Assembly: GCF_001426525.1 (NCBI RefSeq)
Contig: NZ_LMEW01000011.1
Location: 46,856-110,855, forward strand
Direction: 5' to 3'
Source of the DNA: Massilia sp. Root133
GTDB lineage: Bacteria; Pseudomonadota; Gammaproteobacteria; Burkholderiales; Burkholderiaceae_D
DNA length: 64,000 nucleotides
A program made the translations under genes and the position numbers. Under the pieces are notes generated by a model, which was not told the DNA's origin, ran no database searches, and worked only from the letters and a program-made list of their open reading frames with translations. Positions 8,398 to 17,382 of this stretch are shown here, in pieces (the stretch's first letter is position 1; every line of letters begins with the position of its first letter).

Positions 8398-9593
8398 GGG
8401 CTTTGCGTTGACGCCGCGCCGATCCACGTCAGGCGGTGCCATACGGTTTCAAGCGGGCCCTGCTTGTGGCTCTTGAGCCACCAGGCGCTGAAGGTGCCCT
8501 GCAGTACGGCCAGCACGATGCCGATGGACAATGCCATCACGGTACCCGCGACCGCGTACAGGCCGAAGCCGAAGCCATAGTACAAGGTCGTGCCGACGAT
8601 CGATTGCATCATGTAGCTCGTCAGGCTCATCCGTCCCATCCAGCGCAGCTTCCCCAGCACGCTCGCGCCCGCGGCACGGCGGAACAACAGCGCGAAACCC
8701 GTCACGAGCAGCAGCATGACGTCCAGGTTGAGCAGCGGGTTGCAGATGGATGCCACCGGCCGGCGCAGGGCCTCGGCGGCAATCCATGTTTCCAGCTGGC
8801 TATGAATGAAGAACAGAGGACCGAGCAGCAATAGCGCACCGAAAAAGATGCGCCGCCAGATGCCGATGTTCCGGTCGTTGACGGCGAACAGGCCGAGGCG
8901 CCCGGCCAGCATGCCGAACATGAACAGCCCGGGAATCTGCAGGACGCGGCCCATTTCCCAGCTCCACAGCACCACGGCGTGCTTGCCGTTCGTGAGGTTG
9001 CCGATCCAGACATCGAGTACCGAACCGTGCATCAGGTATTGGTTTGCGCGGCCGAACATCGACCAGGATTCCGGATCGGGCAGCTTGCCCGGCGCGCTGT
9101 CCAGCGCCGCCAGCGCATCGATCCACGCGAACGGCTGCAGGCTCAGGAAGCAGGCCAGCAGGAAGACGGTGCGCGTACCCAGGCGCGCCACAGGGATCAG
9201 CACGAGGCCGAGCACGGCATAGATCGACAGGATGTCGCCATGGTAGAACGCGGAATTCACCAGGCCGAACCCGAGCAGGAGCAGCATCCGCCACGCGAAG
9301 CGCGGCCGGAAATCCTCCCCGCGCCGGGCCCGGGCGTCGTACTGCAGGTGGAACGTCAGGCCGAACAGCAGGGCGAAGATGGCATATGACTTGCCGCCGA
9401 ACAGGGCGAACATGGCGTCCCAGATGTGTTGTCCCAGTCCCTTCAGCCAGGCGGGCTCGCCCGGCGGCGAAAAATAGAGATCGAAGTGCTCGATGTTATG
9501 CAGCAGCATGATCGAGACGATGGCAAAGCCGCGCAGAGCGTCGACGAGGTCGAGGCGGGAGTCGGTACGGGGCATGTCGGAGGAGGGCGTCAT
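8364..9593 (-). CDS. DUF418 (YeiB-like) membrane protein
   Basis: 409 residues. Near the N-terminus RLDLVDALRGFAIVSIMLLHN is the characteristic opening of the DUF418/heparan-acetyltransferase-like superfamily, and LRWMGRMSLTSYMMQSIVG near the C-terminus is the DUF418 core. About 10 membrane helices are visible, with PVASICNPLLNLDVMLL in the middle. It is an inner-membrane protein, possibly an acyl transferase; no substrate is known. It is transcribed alone and its 3' end overlaps the glycolipid-binding-like gene by 34 bases tail to tail. Confidence 0.85.
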   Translation of the reverse strand: MTPSSDMPRTDSRLDLVDALRGFAIVSIMLLHNIEHFDLYFSPPGEPAWLKGLGQHIWDAMFALFGGKSYAIFALLFGLTFHLQYDARARRGEDFRPRFAWRMLLLLGFGLVNSAFYHGDILSIYAVLGLVLIPVARLGTRTVFLLACFLSLQPFAWIDALAALDSAPGKLPDPESWSMFGRANQYLMHGSVLDVWIGNLTNGKHAVVLWSWEMGRVLQIPGLFMFGMLAGRLGLFAVNDRNIGIWRRIFFGALLLLGPLFFIHSQLETWIAAEALRRPVASICNPLLNLDVMLLLVTGFALLFRRAAGASVLGKLRWMGRMSLTSYMMQSIVGTTLYYGFGFGLYAVAGTVMALSIGIVLAVLQGTFSAWWLKSHKQGPLETVWHRLTWIGAASTQSPQPATRVNNPS

Positions 9594-9814
9594 GGTATTC
9601 CTGTCCGTTTTTTGGGCCCGGCCATTCTAGTTTGGAATCGTTTTCATCTCCACTATATTTTTTACAACGCCCGCGCTTATTTCTCGTTATAAGTTCACAT
9701 CTGGTTACAAACTGCCGGTCTTTGTCGGCATCCCGCAACGCTGAAAATTTTTTCCGAGTGGCAAAGCAAAGTTCTCGCAAACCGTTTAGAATTGCCTCCC
9801 ATCAGCTTTCCACG

Positions 9815-9846
9815 CGCCAACCGCTCGGTTGGCGTTTGCTTTTTGA
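9815..9846 (+). terminator. Hairpin with T-run in the leader of the MFS gene
   Basis: An 8-bp stem CGCCAACC/GGTTGGCG with a four-base loop (GCTC) is followed by TTTGCTTTTT, a Rho-independent terminator layout. It ends about 35 bases before the MFS start codon and no gene lies upstream on this strand for over 200 bases. It may be an attenuator of the MFS gene or the end of a short RNA. The rest of 9594-9880 is AT-rich; a possible -10 (TAGAAT, 9787-9792) precedes the hairpin. Confidence 0.55.
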
Positions 9847-9880
9847 TTCAGACATTTTTTTAAAAAAAGTCATCTACTAA

Positions 9881-11050
9881 ATGCAAAATCATTTGCCCGT
9901 TACTACTGCCGCCCGCTCCCGCAGCCTCCCGCTCGCGCAATCGCAGTCGTTCGCCCTGCCGCTCCTGTTTACGGTATTCGGCGTGATCATGGGTTCTTGG
10001 GCCGGCCGTATTCCGGCCATGGCCGAACGCGTGCACGTGTCGCACTCGGCGTTGTCGATGGTGCTGCTGTGCGGCGGCCTCGGTGCCGTTCTGTCGTACC
10101 CGATTTCATCGCGCATGATGAGCTCGCTTGGCGCCCGCAAGACCATGCTGTTTTCCGGTCTGGCCCTGCTGGCCGTGCTGGTCGCCATCGGCGGCGCACC
10201 GACCGTGCCGCTGCTGATGATGGCCGTCCTGGGCCTGGGCATCACGGCCAGCACGTTCGACGTCGCCGTCAACTCGGCCGCCACCCGCCGCGAAAAGCAG
10301 TCGGGCAAGTCGGAACTGTCGAAACTGCACGGCCTCGGCTGCGCCGGCGGCCTGGCGGGTGCGACCCTGGGCAGCCTGATGGCCGGCCTGCACATCGCGC
10401 CGCTCACGCATTTCGTGATGCTGGGCGGTCCGCTGGCCCTGGCGCTCTATTACGGTCATGCGTCGCTGGATGCGGACGACGCCGGTGAAGTCGTCGAGAA
10501 AAAATCGTTCTCGCTGCCGCGCGGTCCGCTGCTGTTCCTGGGCGCACTCGGCTTTTTCGGTTCGATGGCCGAAGGCAGCATCGCCGACTGGAGCGGCGTG
10601 TTCCTGAAAGAGCACTTCGGTGCGTCGGACGGCCTGGCGCCGCTGGCCCTGTCGTCGTTCTCCGTGATGATGTTGCTGGCCCGCCTCGTCGGTGACAAGC
10701 TCAAGGTGCGCTACGGTGCCCGTTCGCTCGTCACCAGCGGCTCGATGCTGGGCGCCGCCGGCCTGTTCTTCGCCGTGCTGTCGCCGAATGCCTGGTTCGC
10801 CCTGTTCGGCTTCGCCGTCGCGGGCATGGGCCTGGCGCTGGTGTTCCCGTTCGTGTTCAGCGCGGCGGGCGCGCAGGGTCCGGCGGCATTGGCCGGCGTG
10901 GCCAGCATGGCCTACAGCGGCAGCCTGATGGGCCCGCCGGTCATCGGCGCCATCGCCCAGGGCATGGGCATGCAGATCGCCATCGCCTACATCGGCGGCC
11001 TCGCCTGCCTGATCGCCTTCGTGGCCAGCCGCTCGCGCCTGCTGAAGTAA
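9881..11050 (+). CDS. MFS transporter, YbjJ-like
   Basis: 389 residues with about 12 hydrophobic segments. The first helix contains FGVIMGSWAGRIPAMAERVH, typical of YbjJ/MosC-type major-facilitator proteins, and the loop after helices 2-3 contains ISSRMMSSLGARKTMLFSG, a degenerate MFS motif A. The conserved SKLHGLGCAGGLAGATLGSL block is also present. It is an inner-membrane permease of unknown substrate. It is monocistronic, flanked by the leader hairpin at 9815 and a strong terminator at 11077. Confidence 0.88.
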   Translation: MQNHLPVTTAARSRSLPLAQSQSFALPLLFTVFGVIMGSWAGRIPAMAERVHVSHSALSMVLLCGGLGAVLSYPISSRMMSSLGARKTMLFSGLALLAVLVAIGGAPTVPLLMMAVLGLGITASTFDVAVNSAATRREKQSGKSELSKLHGLGCAGGLAGATLGSLMAGLHIAPLTHFVMLGGPLALALYYGHASLDADDAGEVVEKKSFSLPRGPLLFLGALGFFGSMAEGSIADWSGVFLKEHFGASDGLAPLALSSFSVMMLLARLVGDKLKVRYGARSLVTSGSMLGAAGLFFAVLSPNAWFALFGFAVAGMGLALVFPFVFSAAGAQGPAALAGVASMAYSGSLMGPPVIGAIAQGMGMQIAIAYIGGLACLIAFVASRSRLLK

Positions 11051-11076
11051 TCTGTTCTCACCTATCCTCCTGTTCC

Positions 11077-11110
11077 GGGGCGGTCGCCGATGGCGCCGCC
11101 CCGTTTTTTT
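11077..11110 (+). terminator. Rho-independent terminator after the MFS gene
   Basis: GGGGCGG (11077-11083) pairs with CCGCCCC (11096-11102), an inner CGCC/GGCG pairing extends the stem past one bulged base, and seven Ts follow. It starts 26 bases after the MFS stop codon. Confidence 0.9.
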
Positions 11111-11203
11111 GCGCTGTGCCAAGGCCGCGCGCATTCCGCAGAACTCCAGTACGCCTGCGTACTCCAAGCAAACGTCACTCGTCTGCCCAGGATCGGAGTT
11201 GCC

Positions 11204-11836
11204 ATGCAAAGCGAAATCGATGCCGTGTCCGTCGTCTGGTTCCACGACCGCCAGCTGCGCGAACGCGACTGGCCCGTGATGTCGCACGTCGCCGCCGATG
11301 CGGGCCGGTTGGGCGTATGGGAATGGATCGCCGCCAATCACCGCTACAACGGCCTGCTGTGGCGCGAGGAAGACCGGGCGCGCCGGCTGGACGTGCCCCC
11401 TTCCGAAATCGCGGCCGGCAAGCGCCTGATCGACCGCTACAACCAGAAACGCAACGACGCGGTCGAATCCATCGACGAAGCGCTGCTGGCCAGCCTGCGC
11501 CACGTCGTCTGCGTGCCCGATGCGCGGCTCTCCAGCGAAACGGCCGGCGCCATGATCGACCGCCTGTCGATCCTCGCGTTGAAGATCCACCACATGCGCG
11601 CGCAGACGCAGCGCGTCGATGCGGACGACGCCCACGTCCGCGCGTGCACCGCCAGGCTCGACCGCCTGCTCGCGCAGCGCCAGGACCTGATGTCCTGCCT
11701 CGACCTGCTGCTCACGGAAGCGCGGGCCGGACGGGCCTATTTCAAGCTCTATCGCCAGTTCAAGATGTACAACGATCCCGCGCTGAACCCGTACCTCAAC
11801 GGCCAGGTGCAGGGGGATGGAAGGGCGGCGCCGTGA
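11204..11836 (+). CDS. DUF4254 domain protein
   Basis: 210 residues from ATG at 11204, preceded by GGAG 7 bases upstream; an upstream in-frame ATG at 11090 lies inside the preceding terminator and is rejected. [22 protein letters not shown] and the helical stretch [17 protein letters not shown] fit the DUF4254 family, which is usually encoded beside glycosyltransferases of cell-surface polysaccharides. It is predicted soluble and mostly alpha-helical. Its stop codon overlaps the GTG start of the next glycosyltransferase gene (GTGA), so the two are translationally coupled. The biochemical role is unknown. Confidence 0.8.
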   Translation: MQSEIDAVSVVWFHDRQLRERDWPVMSHVAADAGRLGVWEWIAANHRYNGLLWREEDRARRLDVPPSEIAAGKRLIDRYNQKRNDAVESIDEALLASLRHVVCVPDARLSSETAGAMIDRLSILALKIHHMRAQTQRVDADDAHVRACTARLDRLLAQRQDLMSCLDLLLTEARAGRAYFKLYRQFKMYNDPALNPYLNGQVQGDGRAAP

Positions 11837-12678
11837 ACGAGACGATCGACGTCCTGATCCCGACCCGCAACCGCCCCGCTGCGCTCGCGGTCACGCTGGC
11901 GGCGCTTGGCGCGCAGACCTGGCCGGCCTTGCGCATCGTGCTTGCCGACCAGTCGGATGGCGAAGGCGTCTGCACGCATGGCGAGGTGCAGGCGGTATTG
12001 CGCTACCTGCGCGTCACCGGCCGCGGCGTCGACACGTTCCGGCGCCCGCGCCGCCGCGGCATGGCCGAACAGCGCGCCTTCCTGCTGGCCCAGGTGCGCT
12101 CGCCGTGCTGCCTGTTCGTCGACGACGACGTGATCCTCGAACCGGACCTCGTCGCCCGTCTGCACGCCGCGCTACGGGAAGAGGGATGCGGCCTCGTCGG
12201 TAGTGCGCTGCACGGATTGAGCCACCTGGGCCAGTTGCGGCCGATGCAGGAAGCGATCGAATTCTGGGACGGTCCCGTGACGCCGGAAACCGTGCGGCCC
12301 GGCAGCCCGGCGTGGGCGCGTCATCACCTGCACAGTGCGGCGAACCTCTTTCACGTGCAGACCCGCCTGGCGGACGAAGCCGGAGCAACGCGGCGCTACA
12401 AGATCGCCTGGGTCGGCGGCTGCGTGATGTTCGATACGGCCAAGCTGCGCGCGGTGGGCGGCTTCGACTTCTGGCGCGACCTGCCGGCCCAGCATTGCGG
12501 AGAAGATGTGCTGGCCCAGCAGCGTGTGATGGCGCTTTACGGCGGCTGCGCGATATTTCCGTCCGGTGCGTATCACATGGAACTGCCGACGACCATCACG
12601 GCACGGGCCATCGATGCGCCGTATGTGTTGCCGCTCAGTGAGCCACACGACGAGCCGCACGATGCGACCGATCCATGA
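11833..12678 (+). CDS. Family 2 glycosyltransferase
   Basis: 281 residues from GTG at 11833, which overlaps the DUF4254 stop codon. [21 protein letters not shown] is the GT2 nucleotide-binding start, and [21 protein letters not shown] holds the DxD-type metal/sugar-nucleotide motif (DDD near residue 97). [21 protein letters not shown] and [13 protein letters not shown] match the acceptor-side region with the catalytic acidic ED. It is a cytosolic, inverting enzyme that probably adds a sugar to LPS core or another surface glycan. Its 3' end overlaps the next gene by 17 bases. Confidence 0.88.
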   Translation: MNETIDVLIPTRNRPAALAVTLAALGAQTWPALRIVLADQSDGEGVCTHGEVQAVLRYLRVTGRGVDTFRRPRRRGMAEQRAFLLAQVRSPCCLFVDDDVILEPDLVARLHAALREEGCGLVGSALHGLSHLGQLRPMQEAIEFWDGPVTPETVRPGSPAWARHHLHSAANLFHVQTRLADEAGATRRYKIAWVGGCVMFDTAKLRAVGGFDFWRDLPAQHCGEDVLAQQRVMALYGGCAIFPSGAYHMELPTTITARAIDAPYVLPLSEPHDEPHDATDP

Positions 12679-13867
12679 TCGTCTCGATGACATGCGTGTA
12701 GACGACATGCGTGTAGACGACATGCGTGTGGACGACATGCGTGTCCACGACATGCGTGTCCACGATGTGCGCAAGATCGTCGTGCTGCGGCCGGGTGCGG
12801 TGGGCGACTTCGTGTTCGCGCTGCCGGCCCTGCACGCGTTGAAGCAGGCGTATCCCGGGGCCGAACTGGTCCTGGCGGGAAAAGCCTGGCATCGTGCGTT
12901 CCTGCAGGGGAGGCCGGGGCCGGTCGACCGGGTCGTCGAGGTGCCGCCCGTGCAAGGCGTCGGCGCACACGAGACTTCAACAGAAGAGGTCGAGCGCTTC
13001 GTCGACGCGATGCGCGCCGAGCGTTTCGATCTCGCACTGCAGATGCATGGGGGCGGGCGGCATTCGAATCCGTTGCTGTTGCGCTGCGGTGCGCGGCTGA
13101 CGGCGGGGGCATGCGCGCCGGGTGTCCCCTTGCTCGATCGCTGGGTGCCGTTTCGCGCGCCCAGCCCGCGCAGGCTGGCCTTGCTCGAGATCGCCGGCCT
13201 GGCCGGTGCGGCCATGCGGTTGCCGCTTGATGCGCAACCGGAACTCGCGCTCACGGAAGCCGACCGGCACGAGGCCGCGGCGATCATGCCCGGGCTGGCT
13301 GGCAAACGGCTCATCGTGCTGCAGCCGGGGTCGACCGATCCGCGCCGCTGCTGGCCGGCGCCATCGTTCGCGGCGCTGGGCGACCGGCTTGCGCAGGACG
13401 GCGCCTGTGTCGCCGTCAACGGTTCGCCGGACGAAGCGGATCTCGTGCACGAGGTCGTGGCGCGCATGCACGCGCCGGCCGCCGCACTCGCAGGCCGGCT
13501 GAGCCTGGGCGGGCTGTGCGGCCTGCTGGCGCGTGCCGCGCTGCTTGTGTCGAACGACACCGGCCCACTGCACCTGGGCCTGGCGCTTGGTGTGCCGAGT
13601 GTCGGCATCTTCTGGCTGACGAATTTGATCGACGGTTTGCCGTTGCGGCCCTCGACGTTGCATGCGGCCATGTCGGTGCGGACACGCTGCCCTGTCTGCG
13701 ATCAGGACAATCTGCGAGCGCGCTGTCCGCACGATGTGAGCTTTGTCGCCGATGTCGGCATCGACGAGGTGGAGGCGCTGGCCCATGCGGCATTGGCTCG
13801 TCAAGAGTCACCAGTAAGGCCACATGCCGACACTGCGCTGGCGGCTCGGCGCCGTGCCGGCCAGTAA
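12662..13867 (+). CDS. Family 9 glycosyltransferase (heptosyltransferase-like)
   Basis: 401 residues if started at ATG 12662. The GT9 core begins only at VRKIVVLRPGAVGDFVFALP (near residue 36), followed by a GT-B fold with LIVLQPGSTDPRRCWPAP, LAGRLSLGGLCGLLARA and SNDTGPLHLGLALGVPSVGIF, the ADP-heptose-type donor site. Known relatives transfer heptose to LPS core. The N-terminus contains five tandem MRVDD/MRVHD units, each giving an in-frame ATG (12692, 12707, 12722, 12737, 12752) plus GTG at 12767, so the true start is uncertain. No clear ribosome-binding site marks 12662. Its last 60 bases overlap the opposing GT9 gene. Confidence 0.85.
   Translation: MRPIHDRLDDMRVDDMRVDDMRVDDMRVHDMRVHDVRKIVVLRPGAVGDFVFALPALHALKQAYPGAELVLAGKAWHRAFLQGRPGPVDRVVEVPPVQGVGAHETSTEEVERFVDAMRAERFDLALQMHGGGRHSNPLLLRCGARLTAGACAPGVPLLDRWVPFRAPSPRRLALLEIAGLAGAAMRLPLDAQPELALTEADRHEAAAIMPGLAGKRLIVLQPGSTDPRRCWPAPSFAALGDRLAQDGACVAVNGSPDEADLVHEVVARMHAPAAALAGRLSLGGLCGLLARAALLVSNDTGPLHLGLALGVPSVGIFWLTNLIDGLPLRPSTLHAAMSVRTRCPVCDQDNLRARCPHDVSFVADVGIDEVEALAHAALARQESPVRPHADTALAARRRAGQ
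12687..12766 (+). repeat. Five 15-bp tandem repeats at the start of the GT9 gene
   Basis: The unit GACGACATGCGTGTA is repeated about five times with small changes (later units have GTCCAC in place of GTAGAC). It encodes MRVDD three times or more and then MRVHD. Units of 15 bases keep the frame, so copy-number change would alter the number of start codons and the N-terminal length without frameshift. Confidence 0.95.
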
Positions 13868-14860
13868 GGCGCGTGCATGTTGCAGCACCACCTGGGCGCG
13901 CTCCGCACCGGGATCCCAGATGCAGCGGTGCGTGTGGCGGTCGAGCGGCGCCCAGCGGGCGATGTCGGCCTTGCTGAACACGACGATGCTTTTGAGCCTG
14001 AGGCCGGCCGCGATGTGGGACACGCCCGTGTCGTTGCAGAGCAAAAGCCTGGCATCACGCATCAGGACGGCCATCGCACCGATCGAGATGGGCGCGGCGG
14101 CGTCGACTGGCGGGTGGTGCATGCGGGACGCCACGTCGGCCGTCAGGTCCGCTTCCTCGGCCGATCCCGTCAACACCACCTTGAGGCCGAACTCGGCGGC
14201 GAGGCGGTCGCCGACCTTCGCGAACAAGGCCGCCGGCCAGCATTTGTCCCGCTTGCGCGCGCCCGGGTGGATGCACAGGTAGGCGCCGGGCGTGAGCGAG
14301 GCGCCGAGGCCGCTGGCGCGCCACTCGTCTTCGTCGTCGCGCGACAGCGGGAATTCCAGGTGGACGCCGGTCGACGGCGCGCCCAGTTGCTCCATCAGCG
14401 ACAGGAGGCGCTCCGGTTCTGCCCCGATTTCCGGATAGGGAAACAGGACGGTGCGGTCGCGGACGACGGGCGCGCCACGGCAGAACCCGGCCATCGCCTG
14501 TGCGCCGAAGCCGCTGACGATGTCGTTGCTCACGTCGCCACTGCCGTGCAACTGGAGCGCCAGCGCGAACTGGCGGGTGCAAAGGCTGTTGTAGAAACGC
14601 GCGAGCGCAGCATGCCGGACCGGTTGCTCGGGCAGCAAAGGGTGGCCGGGAAAGGCGATGAATTCATCGACGTACGCACTGAACCGGTCTGCGAATTGCT
14701 GCGCCCACGGCAAACCCACCAGCGCGATGTGGGCACGGGGCACGGCGGCGCGCAGCGCGCGCAGGGCGGGCACCGTGCACAGCATGTCGCCCAGGTGAAG
14801 GGCGCGGAATACGATCACCGAAGGCGGATCGAGACGCTGCAGCAGTGGTCGACGGTACAC
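13808..14860 (-). CDS. Family 9 glycosyltransferase
   Basis: 350 residues from GTG at 14860, chosen because AGGAG lies 6 bases upstream; an in-frame ATG at 14911 would extend into the previous gene. The N-terminal VIVFRALHLGDMLCTVPALR is the GT9 nucleotide-fold start. PGAYLCIHPGARKRDKCWPA, ISIGAMAVLMRDARLLLCND and the TGVSHIAAGLRLKSIVVFS block form the donor half. This is the same family as the opposing gene but clearly diverged from it. The spacing of 31 bases to the upstream gene suggests one operon. Target glycan unknown. Its 3' 60 bases overlap the other GT9 gene tail to tail. Confidence 0.86.
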   Translation of the reverse strand: MYRRPLLQRLDPPSVIVFRALHLGDMLCTVPALRALRAAVPRAHIALVGLPWAQQFADRFSAYVDEFIAFPGHPLLPEQPVRHAALARFYNSLCTRQFALALQLHGSGDVSNDIVSGFGAQAMAGFCRGAPVVRDRTVLFPYPEIGAEPERLLSLMEQLGAPSTGVHLEFPLSRDDEDEWRASGLGASLTPGAYLCIHPGARKRDKCWPAALFAKVGDRLAAEFGLKVVLTGSAEEADLTADVASRMHHPPVDAAAPISIGAMAVLMRDARLLLCNDTGVSHIAAGLRLKSIVVFSKADIARWAPLDRHTHRCIWDPGAERAQVVLQHARALLAGTAPSRQRSVGMWPYW

Positions 14861-14891
14861 TTGTTGCTCCTTTGTCGCCTGAGTTACCGCG

Positions 14892-15398
14892 CTACCTTCG
14901 CAACAGGCCATCGAGGACATTACGCGTGACGCGCTCCAGTTGGCGATCCCGGCCGGCGTCGAGGACTTGCGCCCAATCGGTGGTTCCGGCAGAAAACACG
15001 GTGCCGTTGCGTGTAAACAGGCCCATGGCGGCCGTGTGGATGCCTTCGCCGGCCGCGTGGCGTGCACGTGCCGGAAATTCCTGCCAGTCGGGGCCCAGGC
15101 GCGCCGCCGCCAGCAATGCATAGCCGTCCGGCGTACCGTCCTCGTCCGCCCAGACGGACAGCAATGCGTCATGGCCGGCATCGAAGACGTCGAGCGGGAC
15201 GCCGTCGCATTCATAGCCCGCCAGCGGCGGCCAGCTATGCCGTCCGAGCGCGTCGCCGCGCGCCAGGCCGGTCTCGGTGAAGATCCAGTGATCGGGCTTC
15301 TGGACACGATAGCCGGCGGACCTGCGCGGACCATCCCACCAGCCGCCGCCGTGCCGGTAGCTGGCGCCGCTCAAGCTGTCTTCGGTCATCACGCTCAT
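14892..15398 (-). CDS. Small protein resembling the C-terminal part of N,N-dimethylformamidase large subunit
   Basis: 168 residues from ATG at 15398, with GGAGGAG just upstream. Motifs HWIFTETGLARGDALG and AGYECDGVPLDVFD recall the C-terminal segment of the N,N-dimethylformamidase-like large-subunit family, and the rest (TAAMGLFTRNGTVFSAGTTDWAQ-like) is also reminiscent of it. The usual protein is several times longer, so this is a stand-alone fragment-like domain or a different small family. It has no signal peptide. It heads the operon with the GT9 gene, which suggests a role in surface-sugar metabolism. Family assignment is from memory of the motifs and tentative. Confidence 0.5.
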   Translation of the reverse strand: MSVMTEDSLSGASYRHGGGWWDGPRRSAGYRVQKPDHWIFTETGLARGDALGRHSWPPLAGYECDGVPLDVFDAGHDALLSVWADEDGTPDGYALLAAARLGPDWQEFPARARHAAGEGIHTAAMGLFTRNGTVFSAGTTDWAQVLDAGRDRQLERVTRNVLDGLLRR

Positions 15399-15546
15399 CG
15401 TCTCCTCCGCGTTGGGTTGCGCTGCGGTCCTGCTGAGGCTTGGAGCACGATGAGCTGGATTAGTTCATCCATTCGCGCGGTCGTTGGATGTCGATGGCGG
15501 CCTGAACGGTGCGGCGAAAGACGGTATCATCGAAGGCAATCCCTTG

Positions 15547-16383
15547 ATGACCGGATACCTCATGCTCCAGACGCCCGCCTCGTTCACGCCCCTGATGGCT
15601 CCGCAGCAGGATGCCGCACCGCTGTCCTTCGTCTTCCACGGCGGGCGGCTGCTCGTGCGCGAGGCCGACCTCGGCCTGCCCGACGAGGCCGCGGTGCGCA
15701 GCCTCGCGCTCGACCCGCCGCGCCTGCAGCCGGTGGGCCTGCTGGACGCCCGTTATTGCCAGACCGCCTGGGTCGACGACGAAGCCCTGGCACCGCCCGG
15801 CCACGCCTGGCGCGGGCTGCGTTCGCTGTTCGGCGAGTTCGACGAAGGCCACCTCGGCGTGGCCGCGCGCGCCTGCCAGATCGCCGAATGGGCGCGCACG
15901 CACCGCTTCTGCGGCGCCTGCGGCAGCGGCACCGCGCTGGCGGCGGGCGAGCGCTGTTTCAAGTGCGTGAACTGCGGCCACATGGCTTATCCGCGCATTT
16001 CGCCGGCGATGATGGTCCTGATCCGCAATGGCGACAAGGTGCTGCTGGCGCTGCACACGCAGTCCGCCGTCAAACGCTTCGTGCCGCTGGCCGGCTTCCT
16101 GGAAGCGGGCGAGACGATCGAGGAAGCCGTGCACCGCGAAGTGTTCGAGGAAGTGGGCCTGCGCGTGCACAACCTGCGCTATTTCGGCAGCCAGTCGTGG
16201 CCGTTCCCGCACTCGCTGATGATCGCGTTCACGGCCGATTACCTGGACGGCGACATCCGTACCGATCCCAACGAGATCAGCGAGGCGCGCTGGTTCGGAC
16301 CGGGCGACGAGTGGCCGGAGCGCGTGGCGCACGTGTCGATCTCGAGCATGCTGGTCGACAGCCACCGTCCGCCCGGCCGCTGA
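15547..16383 (+). CDS. nudC: NADH pyrophosphatase (Nudix, NudC type)
   Basis: 278 residues from ATG at 15547; 15484 and 15562 are alternative in-frame starts. It has the NudC layout: an N-terminal domain, a zinc ribbon with Cys pairs at about 122/125 and 140/143 (FCGAC, CVNC), the Nudix box from about residue 183 (GFLEAGETIEEAVHREVFEE), and the NudC signature SQSWPFPHS at about 215. It hydrolyses NAD(H) to NMN(H) plus AMP and can remove NAD caps from RNA, in the cytosol. It is divergent from the glycosyltransferase operon; a small hairpin (GATGA...TCATC) lies in the 148-base gap near 15450-15473. Confidence 0.93.
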   Translation: MTGYLMLQTPASFTPLMAPQQDAAPLSFVFHGGRLLVREADLGLPDEAAVRSLALDPPRLQPVGLLDARYCQTAWVDDEALAPPGHAWRGLRSLFGEFDEGHLGVAARACQIAEWARTHRFCGACGSGTALAAGERCFKCVNCGHMAYPRISPAMMVLIRNGDKVLLALHTQSAVKRFVPLAGFLEAGETIEEAVHREVFEEVGLRVHNLRYFGSQSWPFPHSLMIAFTADYLDGDIRTDPNEISEARWFGPGDEWPERVAHVSISSMLVDSHRPPGR

Positions 16384-16395
16384 CGGCCAGCCCCC

Positions 16396-17268
16396 TCACG
16401 GTACCGGCGTAGCTGCGATCCTGCCTTCCACGCGCAGCGCCAGCGGCGTTTCTTCCGGCCGCGTGCCCGTGCTGCGCATGCGCACGACGCGCTGCATCAG
16501 GTCGAACCAGAACGGGGCGCCGAACAGCGCGGTCGACGCCGTGACGATCCAGCCCGCGACCTGCAGCGCGAAATCGGCATTGGCTACCGGAGGGAACCGC
16601 GTCCAGCCGATCGGCAGCGCCATCAGGGCGTCGAACACGGCCGGGTCCAGCGCGCCGGGCGCGTCATGGAGATGCGCCGCGAGGGCCGGCTGCTGCCACA
16701 GCGTGCGGAACAGATGGATGCTGTCGATGTTGAACAGGATCGCCAGCAGCAGTGCCAGCAGCAGGGAAATCAGCAACTGGCGCCGTTTATAGGCGCCGGA
16801 CATGCGCGCCATCGCGTTGTCGAACCAGCCGGCCAGCATGTCCTGGAATTGCTGCAGGTCGCGCGCGCGCCCGTACAGCCCGCGCATCACCTGCCGGACC
16901 TGCGGATCGGGAATCGTCTCGATGGCGTTGCCGAGCTGGGCGAAGTCGCCCGGCACTTTCCACAGGCTGTCCACCAGCGCAATCGCAAAATGCGCCGGTT
17001 CGATGTACGATGGCCGCGTACGCATGTCCCGTTCGCTCGGCTGCGTGCCGTCCGCATGCGGGTTGACGAGCGGATGCTGGTAGACGGCACGCGCCAGCCC
17101 GTCGAAGCGGGAGTCGTTGAGCATGCTCTTGACGCCCGCCAGCAGGGTGTTGGCACGCAGCCGGAACGCCGCGGCCAACGCTTCCTGCAAGGTGCTGACG
17201 ATCAGGGCGACCGTGCCATAACAAAATGTCAGGCCGATCGCGACTTCCAGGACGGTGCTCCCAAGCAT
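16396..17268 (-). CDS. Inner-membrane protein of unknown function
   Basis: 290 residues. The start at 17268 opens with a membrane helix (LEVAIGLTFCYGTVALIVSTLQEALA), followed by a soluble helical stretch to about residue 165, two helices after the basic patch YKRRQLLISLLLALLLAILF, and a last helix ending GAPFWFDLMQRVVRMRSTG. That closing block recurs in a widespread uncharacterised membrane family. I do not recognise a function. It is convergent with nudC (12-base gap) and divergent from folE. Confidence 0.65.
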   Translation of the reverse strand: MLGSTVLEVAIGLTFCYGTVALIVSTLQEALAAAFRLRANTLLAGVKSMLNDSRFDGLARAVYQHPLVNPHADGTQPSERDMRTRPSYIEPAHFAIALVDSLWKVPGDFAQLGNAIETIPDPQVRQVMRGLYGRARDLQQFQDMLAGWFDNAMARMSGAYKRRQLLISLLLALLLAILFNIDSIHLFRTLWQQPALAAHLHDAPGALDPAVFDALMALPIGWTRFPPVANADFALQVAGWIVTASTALFGAPFWFDLMQRVVRMRSTGTRPEETPLALRVEGRIAATPVP

Positions 17269-17382
17269 GGCTGTTCTCCGCGCAGTGACAAGGACGTCGA
17301 CTACGCTAGCGCATCCGCCACAGTCCGGCTTTCGTTTTGCGCAAGGAAGCCGCCGTCATCGGTGGATCCGCTCCATTTTCTA

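Noticed and set aside
12687..12766. Tandem repeats as a CRISPR-like array
   Set aside because: Units of 15 bases are directly adjacent without spacers and are translated; no cas genes are present.
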